Program-made: the position numbers and the translations under genes
Assembly: GCA_046537875.1 (NCBI GenBank)
Contig: JBKHJZ010000100.1
Location: forward strand, 1-11,807
DNA from: JBKHJZ01 sp046537875
GTDB lineage: Bacteria > Actinomycetota > Acidimicrobiia > Acidimicrobiales > VFJN01
Length of the DNA: 11,807 nt
Reading direction: 5' to 3'
The notes under the pieces: generated by a model
What the model was told of the DNA's origin: nothing
Database searches by the model: none
The model's input: the letters and a program-made list of their open reading frames with translations, nothing else
Part shown: positions 7,472 to 11,807 of the stretch, one piece after another
Position numbering within the stretch: position 1 is the stretch's first letter
How the letters are laid out: every line of letters starts with the position of its first letter

Positions 7472-7753
7472 GCGCCTTCGGAACACCTGTCGCTCGCCGA
7501 TGTGAAGAACCGACTGTCCGAGGTGATCGAGACGCTCGAGCGCGAGCACGGACGCGTCGTGGTGACCAAGCACGGCCGCCCAGCGGCCGTCATGCTCAGC
7601 ATCGAGGATCTGGAGTCTCTCGAAGAGACGCTCGAGATCCTGAGCAATCCGGCGCTGCTGGAGGCCATCCGAGAGGGGCAGCGCGACGCGGCAGGTGGCC
7701 GCACCGAGTCGCTCACCCGTGAGGAAGTCCGCGCCCGCATCGCCGAGCGGTGA
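7469..7753 (+). CDS. Phd/YefM-family antitoxin
   Basis: This 94-residue protein has the Phd/YefM fold at its N-terminus: LSLADVKNRLSEVIETLE (about 8-25), then VVVTKHGRPAAVMLSIEDLESLEETLEIL (about 30-58), including the characteristic K-H-G-R-P-A turn. The charged C-terminal part (about 60-94) would bind the toxin. The N-terminal part should bind the dyad at 7452-7469. ATG 7469 is chosen over the in-frame ATG 7463 because of the 7-nt spacing from the -10, as in the neighbouring modules, and no ribosome binding site precedes either. The TGA overlaps the GTG of the toxin gene. Confidence 0.87.
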   Translation: MAPSEHLSLADVKNRLSEVIETLEREHGRVVVTKHGRPAAVMLSIEDLESLEETLEILSNPALLEAIREGQRDAAGGRTESLTREEVRARIAER

Positions 7754-8148
7754 CGGCTGATCCGTACGACATCGCGTGGGCGTCCAGCGCTCTCCGATCG
7801 CTCGACCGGCTGCCCGGGAAGATCGGTGCAGCGTGCATCGAGTTCGCCTACGGCGGCCTGGCGCGGCGACTACGCCAGGTAGGGCGACCGTTGCGTCTCG
7901 ACCTCGCAGGGAAGCACAGCGCGCGACGCGGTGACTTCCGGGTGACCCACGAGATCGACGACGACCGCCGCAGAGTCACGATCATCGCGATCGACCACCG
8001 GAGCGGACGCCTACCGTCGCCGATGATGAGCCCGCTCGCGCCTACTCCTCGTCCCTCGGAGCGGCGCCGCCGCTTGCGACCATCCCTGGCTCACCGGGGT
8101 CCACGACCGTGCGCACCTTCTGGGCTACCAACGCCGCAACCTCGATGA
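7750..8148 (+). CDS. RelE/ParE-family toxin with frameshifted C-terminus
   Basis: Residues 1-84 match a RelE/ParE-superfamily toxin: YDIAWASSALRSLDRLPGKI, then VGRPLRLDLAGKHSARRGDF and VTIIAIDHR. This family normally ends with HR-A-D-x-Y-R and a stop. Here, after H-R (codons 7996-8001), one extra base (a at 8002) shifts the frame; reading from 8003 gives A-D-A-Y-R-R-R and TGA at 8024-8026, a normal 91-residue ending. In the frame as sequenced, translation instead runs 48 residues of low-complexity Pro/Arg sequence to 8148, overlapping the opposing HEPN gene by 107 bp. The restored stop would leave 15 bp to that gene. The toxin may be inactive or weakened, or the base may be a sequencing error. 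GTG 7750 overlaps the antitoxin stop (GTGA). A free RelE/ParE toxin would either cleave mRNA on the ribosome or poison gyrase; which applies is not visible. Confidence 0.75.
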   Translation: MTADPYDIAWASSALRSLDRLPGKIGAACIEFAYGGLARRLRQVGRPLRLDLAGKHSARRGDFRVTHEIDDDRRRVTIIAIDHRSGRLPSPMMSPLAPTPRPSERRRRLRPSLAHRGPRPCAPSGLPTPQPR

Positions 8149-8506
8149 GGTGCCGGGTCTCGTCCGCCGTGGGTTCGGGCAGATCCTCCGGGTAGCGCCC
8201 GGCGACAGCCCACGGAGAAAGCTCGACCAACGCCGAACGTTCGAACCGCTCCTGATCCGCCTCCTCGAGTAGGCCGGCGAGCACATCGAGTGCGTGGCTC
8301 TTCGGGAAGTCGATCCCCCGCGCCACGAGCAGCGCCTTGAGTGCCTTCTCTGCGGCCTGTTGTGCGTGGAAGCACGCCGCCCAGCGAACGCCGAGCGAGC
8401 TGTCGCGCACCATTTGTGCGACGGTCAGATCGTCCTGAGCCTTGGCGAGCCACTGCCGTGCGTCCGGCTCGGACGGAGTCGCAGACTCACCCTCGGTCGT
8501 AGACAC
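8042..8506 (-). CDS. HEPN-domain protein (likely toxin of an MNT-HEPN pair)
   Basis: This 154-residue, mostly helical protein has a HEPN-domain core of the PF05168 type: ARQWLAKAQDDLTVAQMV (about 16-33), ACFHAQQAAEKALKALLVARGI (about 44-65), KSHALDVLAGLL (about 69-80) and the conserved R-Y-P (104-106). HEPN proteins paired with MNT nucleotidyltransferases act as RNases or their relatives; I could not assign an unambiguous R-x(4-6)-H catalytic motif. GTG at 8506 is chosen because GGAAGG lies 5 nt upstream. The start overlaps the end of the MNT gene by 20 bp, so the two are co-transcribed and probably translationally linked. The C-terminus after about 135 is Gly/Ala-rich and not conserved-looking. 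Confidence 0.82.
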   Translation of the reverse strand: MSTTEGESATPSEPDARQWLAKAQDDLTVAQMVRDSSLGVRWAACFHAQQAAEKALKALLVARGIDFPKSHALDVLAGLLEEADQERFERSALVELSPWAVAGRYPEDLPEPTADETRHLIEVAALVAQKVRTVVDPGEPGMVASGGAAPRDEE

Positions 8507-8855
8507 ACCGACCTTCCCGCACCGCGGCACGTTCGAGAGTCCCGGCGACCTTGGATCGCCGCAGGAAGCGGTCGGGGTCGGTGAACGCGATGTCGAACGG
8601 CACCGGGACCGTGGTCCGCTCGTGCACGTGCCGCTTGAGCGCCAGCACATCGGTCGGTGAGAACGACCGCAACACGACAAGAAGATCGATGTCGCTGTCG
8701 GGGCCTTCATCGCCGCGGGCGACAGACCCCAGCATCCAGACGGACACAGGGTCGAGCTCGTCGACGACCTCTGCCACGAGCTCGTCGACCCAATCGCGCA
8801 AGGGACGACCGTTCCAGTGAGCGCGCCCGTTGCGCACATCCCACGTCGTCGCCAT
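8487..8855 (-). CDS. MNT-type minimal nucleotidyltransferase (likely antitoxin)
   Basis: This 122-residue protein carries the polymerase-beta-type nucleotidyltransferase signature: G43-S44, then D55-x-D57 in GSVARGDEGPDSDIDLLVV. A third acidic residue, D88 (PFDIAFTD), is placed for metal binding. In studied MNT-HEPN (MntA-HepT) systems the MNT protein adenylylates the HEPN toxin and silences it; here the active-site residues look intact, so the same role is plausible. It is the first gene of the pair. There is no ribosome binding site; the -10 TAGCGT ends 7 nt before the ATG, indicating a leaderless message. The segment is less GC-rich than most of the window (35 of 60 bases in 8641-8700). 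Confidence 0.87.
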   Translation of the reverse strand: MATTWDVRNGRAHWNGRPLRDWVDELVAEVVDELDPVSVWMLGSVARGDEGPDSDIDLLVVLRSFSPTDVLALKRHVHERTTVPVPFDIAFTDPDRFLRRSKVAGTLERAAVREGRCVYDRG

Positions 8856-8862
8856 GACGAAG

Positions 8863-8868
8863 ACGCTA
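8863..8868 (-). promoter_or_regulatory. -10 hexamer of a leaderless MNT-HEPN promoter
   Basis: On the minus strand TAGCGT is followed by 7 nt (CTTCGTC) and then ATG 8855. It fits the actinobacterial TANNNT -10 pattern and the spacing is the same as in the two neighbouring toxin-antitoxin modules. No -35 is evident. The hexamer overlaps the stop codon of the SET-domain remnant. Confidence 0.4.
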
Positions 8869-9057
8869 CCCGGCCCTGGCCTCCGCCTTCGCTCCATTGG
8901 ACAGGGTGTCGCCGGACCCGACGGTCTCCGGGCGTCGATTCGCAGTCCGACCGCCGAGCCGGAGGACCACCGTTCCGGATGGAACCAGCTCGTTCGCAAA
9001 CAGGCCGCGTCCCTCGATCGGTGACTCCCGCACGACGAGCCGCACGTCGATCCACAC
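8866..9057 (-). pseudogene. Truncated SET-domain protein (N-terminal remnant)
   Basis: The first 37 codons from GTG 9057 read like the start of a bacterial SET-domain protein: RLVVRESPIEGRGLFA, then VPSGTVVLRLGGR. Such proteins are usually about 120-170 residues and continue with an N-H-x-C-x-P-N-containing catalytic core. Here the resemblance ends near 8947, and the frame runs 26 unrelated residues to TAG at 8866. No other frame nearby restores the missing part. The methyltransferase gene ends 34 bp upstream on the same strand, so the intact gene may once have formed an operon with it. The break lies about 90 bp from the MNT start. Confidence 0.55.
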
Positions 9058-9091
9058 GGCGCCCGGAGGCGCTGGACATGTCGGGCTGGTG

Positions 9092-9724
9092 TCAGGCGCT
9101 GGGAGGCTGCGTGGCGAGGACGCACACTGCCGGCGGGTCGAGGTCGAGCGTCTCGAACCGGAGGTCCTCGAAGCCGGCGTCCGAGAGCAGGGCGGCGAGC
9201 TCGTCGGCGGCCCGGGCCGATGTCACCGCAGTGGCGCCGGGGCAGCGCGGCTGGGATACCAGAGCGGCCCGGCCACCGGGTCGCAGGACCCGGCCGATCT
9301 CGCGCAGTCGGGCGGTGGGCTCGGGCCAGAAGCCGACGGTGTTGACCACAAGCGCCGCATCGAACGGCCCGTCGGTCAGATGCAGGCGCTCGACCGGCGC
9401 GTGGACGAGGCGGACACGTCCCGCGCTGACGGCGGCCGCGTTGCGCCGGCGGGCCTGGCGGATCATGACCTCCGAGTGATCGACGCCGACCACCAATCCC
9501 TGTGTGGCCCGACCGGCGAGGGCGGCGATGCCGACGCCCGGCCCGCAGCCGACCTCGATGACGCGGTCGGTCGGCCGGACGTCCAGGAGCTCCACCGCCC
9601 AGCGGTTGCGCCGGACGTTCGACGAGCGGCGGCCCATGACCCAGCCGGCGACATGCCCGCCCGGGCCGGACGGGTCGCCGAACTGGCGGACGACTCTCCG
9701 CACGAGATCCTGCTTCAGGCCCAT
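9092..9724 (-). CDS. Class I SAM-dependent methyltransferase
   Basis: This 210-residue soluble protein has a Rossmann-type methyltransferase domain. Motif I is VIEVGCGPGVG (55-65), the acidic residue after strand 2 is D82 (GVDHSEVM), and FDAALVVNTVGFWP (121-134) and VLRPGGRAALV (147-157) are the later motifs. The N-terminal FGDPSGPGGHVAGWVM segment followed by RNRWAVELLD is shared by a family of small actinobacterial methyltransferases of unknown substrate. It is divergent from the MerR regulator, with 72 bp between starts, and its promoter has the long spacer expected of a MerR-activated gene. The -10 TCTACT ends 6 nt before ATG 9724, so the transcript is probably leaderless. The natural acceptor, small molecule or macromolecule, cannot be told from sequence. 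Confidence 0.88.
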   Translation of the reverse strand: MGLKQDLVRRVVRQFGDPSGPGGHVAGWVMGRRSSNVRRNRWAVELLDVRPTDRVIEVGCGPGVGIAALAGRATQGLVVGVDHSEVMIRQARRRNAAAVSAGRVRLVHAPVERLHLTDGPFDAALVVNTVGFWPEPTARLREIGRVLRPGGRAALVSQPRCPGATAVTSARAADELAALLSDAGFEDLRFETLDLDPPAVCVLATQPPSA

Positions 9725-9730
9725 GAGGCG

Positions 9731-9761
9731 AGTAGACGACTTCGAGTACGCTCGAAGTCAA
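9731..9761 (-). promoter_or_regulatory. MerR-type promoter with operator dyad in a 19-bp spacer
   Basis: On the minus strand TTGACT (9761-9756) and TCTACT (9736-9731) are separated by 19 nt. The perfect inverted repeat GACTTCGAG (9738-9746) - TACG - CTCGAAGTC (9751-9759) fills this spacer. Over-long spacers with a dyad between -35 and -10 are the hallmark of MerR-activated promoters. On the plus strand TACGCT (9747-9752) inside the dyad could be the -10 of the regulator itself, giving autoregulation. Confidence 0.6.
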
Positions 9762-9796
9762 TGCCTTCCGCTGTGGGTGCTCAGGAGTCGTGGGAC

Positions 9797-10222
9797 ATGC
9801 CGAGGCTCCTGTCGATCGGCGAGCTGGCCGAGCGCACCGGCGTGGCGGCGACCGCGCTGCGCTACTACGACGAGCTCGGGCTGGTGCAACCGGCGGCTCG
9901 GGCGTCGGGGCGCCGGCGCTACGCCGCGTCGGCCGTGGCCGAGGTCGGCATGATCGTCTTTCTCCGCGAGGTCGGCTTCTCGCTGGCCGAGATCGGCTCC
10001 CTCGTGGCAGGCGACGGGCGGCGGTCGTGGCGGGCGATCGTCGACCGCAAGCTGGTCGAGCTCGCCGATCAGCAGCACCGCCTCGACGTGGCTCGCACCG
10101 CGCTCGAGCACGCGCAGCGGTGCCCCGTTGGTGAGCCCCTGAGGTGCTCGCGGTTCTGGTCGATCATCGAGGGACAGCAGCGTGGCTTCTCACTGGAGGA
10201 GAGCCATGCGAGAGCACACTGA
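9797..10222 (+). CDS. MerR-family transcriptional regulator
   Basis: This 141-residue protein starts with a complete MerR winged helix-turn-helix: LLSIGELAERTGVAATALRY (4-23), YDELGLVQPAAR, then RRYA. The helices FLREVGFSLAEIGSLV (55-70) follow, and then a dimerisation coiled coil (about 80-107). The C-terminal segment has two cysteines (C109 and C117, in RCPVGEPLRCSRF), which might sense a metal, thiol or redox signal; this pattern also occurs in MerR proteins of unknown ligand. ATG 9797 is preferred because AGGAG at 9783-9787 lies 9 nt upstream and the domain then begins at once. A leaderless start at ATG 9761, 8 nt after a possible TACGCT -10, would add 12 residues and cannot be excluded. 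The operator in the divergent promoter suggests control of the methyltransferase and of itself. Confidence 0.88.
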   Translation: MPRLLSIGELAERTGVAATALRYYDELGLVQPAARASGRRRYAASAVAEVGMIVFLREVGFSLAEIGSLVAGDGRRSWRAIVDRKLVELADQQHRLDVARTALEHAQRCPVGEPLRCSRFWSIIEGQQRGFSLEESHARAH

Positions 10223-10253
10223 CGTGTCGCCGAAGGTCGAGTTGACGGGCTGA
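10206..10253 (+). pseudogene. 15-codon ORF with strong RBS, possible truncated gene start
   Basis: ATG 10206 overlaps the 3' end of the MerR gene by 17 bp and is preceded by GGAGGA (10195-10200) at 5 nt, a stronger ribosome binding site than most genes here have. The reading frame MREHTDVSPKVELTG ends at TGA 10251-10253. The ending K-V-E-L-T-G resembles the opening strand of small proteins that continue into a D-G-N-A-F segment, but none follows. It may be the beginning of a broken downstream gene of the MerR operon, or a chance ORF. Confidence 0.3.
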
Positions 10254-10275
10254 TCCCGGCGGACGCAAGGATCAG
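10250..10275. repeat. Short inverted repeat between converging reading frames
   Basis: CTGATCC (10250-10256) and GGATCAG (10269-10275) form perfect 7-bp arms around a 12-nt loop. It lies between the rightward MerR gene and the leftward fragment ending at 10272, so it could act as a weak terminator in either direction, although no T-run is present. It could also mark a rearrangement joint. Confidence 0.25.
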
Positions 10276-10460
10276 TTCCACCCCGCCAGTCGAAGCAGCA
10301 TGAGGCGTTCGCGGAACGCGCTCGGCGGCCGTCCGGCGTCAAGAGCATCATGGACCTGGTCGAGCGTTCGCCGGTCCGGCCAGCACCGCAACGGGACGCG
10401 ATCGAGCTCGGCCGGGTCCATCGGTCGAACCTGGATCCGGCCTCGGTGGGATGACGCCAC
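10272..10460 (-). pseudogene. Small ORF, possibly an N-terminal fragment of a GNAT acetyltransferase
   Basis: This 62-codon ORF begins at GTG 10460 with a good AAGGAG 7 nt upstream, so initiation looks genuine. Residues 9-35 (IQVRPMDPAELDRVPLRCWP, then DRRTLDQ) resemble the first strand and helix of GNAT N-acetyltransferases, which normally run about 140-200 residues and later carry an R/Q-x-x-G-x-G/A acetyl-CoA motif. That motif is absent, and the last 25 residues do not look like GNAT. A genuine small protein of unknown function is the alternative. It is leftward, 96 bp after the P450 stop, and could be co-transcribed with it. The flanks 10276-10300 and 10461-10556 show nothing further that I recognise. 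Confidence 0.35.
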
Positions 10461-10556
10461 GCCGCTGCTCCTTCGCGAGCGGATGTCCTTGTCGAGCGGG
10501 CAGGTTGTCGCCGGTCGGGCGCGAAGTTCGTCGGGAAGGGGTGCCCGCTGGAGCGG

Positions 10557-11768
10557 TCACCGGGCGGGTTCGAACCGGAGCGGCAGGTAGCTCGGTCCGC
10601 TGATGCCGGTGTCCTCCCGCCACGAGGGCTGCCCGTCGAGCCGCATGCCGCGGAGCCGGCCGGGCAGGATGCGCAGGGCCTCCTCCATCTCGGCGCGAGC
10701 CAGGTTCGCACCCAGGCAGTAGTGCGGGCCTCCACCGAAGGTGAGGTGCGGGACCCGGTCGGCGGTGATGTCGAACGTCCCACCGTCGTCGTACACGGAC
10801 TCGTCCCGGTTGGCGGACGCCGTGCTGAGGAACAGGAACGTTCCGGCGGGGATGGCCCACCCGTCCACCTCGAGGGCTTCCGCCGCGATCCGGGGAATCC
10901 CCGGGACCGCACCGACCAGGCGCATGAGCTCGTCGACCGACCGGGGTGCCAGATCGGGCTCGGCGGCGAGCCGGTCCCACTGGTCGGGGTGGTGGCAGAA
11001 GGTGACCATGGCGCGCCCCAGCTGGTTCCGGGTGGTGTCGTAGCCCGCGAACAGCAGGCCGGCGATCATGGCCCGGAGCTCGTCCTGGCTCAGCCGGTCG
11101 CCGTCCTCCGAGGCCTCCACCAGGCTCGTGACCAGGTCGTCACGCGGGCTCACCCGACGATCCTCGACCAGCTCGTCGACGTACGCCCCGAGCTCGTTCG
11201 CCGCCTGCTCCACCTCGGCCAACCTGGAACCCAGCTCCAGCGACAGCACGTAGGTCAGCGCCTCGCCCCACCGGGCGAACAGCGGGTGGTCCTCGCGGGG
11301 CACGCCCAGCACCTCGCAGATCACCTGGACCGGATAGCGGTCGGCGAAGTCGGCCATGAACTCGCAGTGACCGTCGGCCGCGAACCCGTCGAGCAGCTCG
11401 TCGACGAGGGCTCGCATCACCGCCCGGTGCCGGTCCGCGGCCCGCGGCGTGAACGAGCGGGCGACGAGACGCCTCAGGCGGGTGTGGTTCGGCCCGTCCA
11501 TGGCGATCACCGTGTCGCCGAGCATCCCTGCCAGCGGCCCGTCGGCCCCGGTCTGGAGCCGCACGAGGTGCGGCACGGCGCTCACCAGACGCGGGTCGGC
11601 CAGCAGGTGATGCACCTCCCGGCGGCGCAGCACGCTGGCACCCAGTGGCGTGCGGACCACCGCCGTCCGCGCTCGCAACTCGTCCACGATGGGCTCGGGA
11701 TCCGCCTGAACAGCCGGGTCGAACCAGTTGAAGAACGGAGCGTCGTCCAAGCCGCGCGCGGCATCCAT
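10557..11768 (-). CDS. Cytochrome P450
   Basis: This 403-residue soluble bacterial P450 monooxygenase has its landmark motifs in order: H95-x3-R99 in the C-helix (NHTRLRRLVARSF), the I-helix oxygen-activation motif A-G-Y-D-T-T (241-246), the K-helix E280-L-M-R283, the segment TFDITADRVPHL, and the heme-thiolate loop FGGGPHYCLGANLAR with ligand C351. Length and motif spacing are normal for a class that takes electrons from a ferredoxin and ferredoxin reductase; neither partner is encoded here. ATG 11768 follows AGAGGGGG closely and gives a typical N-terminus (FFNWFDPAV). The substrate cannot be predicted. Only 39 bp of upstream sequence are present, so the promoter is not visible. Confidence 0.95.
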   Translation of the reverse strand: MDAARGLDDAPFFNWFDPAVQADPEPIVDELRARTAVVRTPLGASVLRRREVHHLLADPRLVSAVPHLVRLQTGADGPLAGMLGDTVIAMDGPNHTRLRRLVARSFTPRAADRHRAVMRALVDELLDGFAADGHCEFMADFADRYPVQVICEVLGVPREDHPLFARWGEALTYVLSLELGSRLAEVEQAANELGAYVDELVEDRRVSPRDDLVTSLVEASEDGDRLSQDELRAMIAGLLFAGYDTTRNQLGRAMVTFCHHPDQWDRLAAEPDLAPRSVDELMRLVGAVPGIPRIAAEALEVDGWAIPAGTFLFLSTASANRDESVYDDGGTFDITADRVPHLTFGGGPHYCLGANLARAEMEEALRILPGRLRGMRLDGQPSWREDTGISGPSYLPLRFEPAR

Positions 11769-11807
11769 CCCCCTCTTCGTACCAGGTGTCGCGACGTCTG
11801 GGAACGG

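Noticed and set aside
8027..8148. The 3' end of the RelE reading frame as a genuine extra toxin domain
   Set aside because: The sequence is Pro/Arg-rich, lies opposite the end of the HEPN gene, and the normal RelE ending is found one frame away at 8003-8026.
8897..10222. Upstream extension of the MerR gene to a 441-residue protein
   Set aside because: The extra N-terminal part is antisense to the methyltransferase and SET remnant and has no domain; AGGAG before ATG 9797 and the MerR fold start support the short form.
1..11807. CRISPR arrays, tRNA or rRNA genes, insertion sequences
   Set aside because: I saw no regularly spaced direct repeats, no cloverleaf-like segments, no rRNA signatures and no transposase motifs on either strand by reading.

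Overview
The window reads as a chromosomal segment of a high-GC actinobacterium. Support comes from the strong GC bias at third codon positions, the many GTG starts, the TANNNT-type -10 boxes placed directly against start codons (leaderless transcripts), the MMPL exporter, the actinobacterial-type ferredoxin-NrfD fusion and the cytochrome P450. Genus and order cannot be fixed from this sequence alone.

Left part (1-6660). A rightward MMPL/RND exporter (89-2302) is preceded by a cluster of GTCTC/GAGAC half-sites that looks like a TetR-type operator; its regulator would lie outside the window. Convergent to it, and overlapping its 3' end by 19 bp, is a leftward two-gene operon for a complex iron-sulfur molybdoenzyme: a four-cluster ferredoxin fused to an NrfD membrane anchor (5146-6660), then the molybdopterin catalytic subunit (2284-5124). 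Neither has a visible export signal, so the electron-transfer module probably faces the cytoplasm and exchanges electrons with the quinone pool. The substrate cannot be named.

Middle part (6694-9057). Three different toxin-antitoxin modules sit within about 2.1 kb: an AbrB-type antitoxin with a PIN-domain toxin, a Phd/YefM antitoxin with a RelE/ParE toxin, and, on the opposite strand, an MNT nucleotidyltransferase with a HEPN protein. All three have a -10-like hexamer exactly 7 nt upstream of the first ATG, suggesting leaderless mRNAs. The first two promoters also share a 20-nt element with 16 identical positions, although the proteins are unrelated. The RelE-type toxin has a one-base frameshift just before its conserved C-terminus. 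The module ends against a truncated SET-domain gene, which suggests that the block arrived by insertion or recombination.

Right part (9092-11768). A MerR-family regulator (9797-10222) is divergent from a class I SAM methyltransferase (9092-9724). A perfect 9-bp inverted repeat lies inside an unusually long 19-bp promoter spacer of the methyltransferase, the classic MerR arrangement. The interval 10206-10460 contains what look like two broken gene ends meeting: a 15-codon ORF with a strong ribosome binding site, and a 62-codon fragment resembling the start of a GNAT acetyltransferase. A complete cytochrome P450 (10557-11768, leftward) closes the window. No RNA genes, CRISPR arrays, insertion sequences or origins were recognised. 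No unassigned stretch exceeds 300 bases; the largest weakly coding region is 10223-10556, described below.
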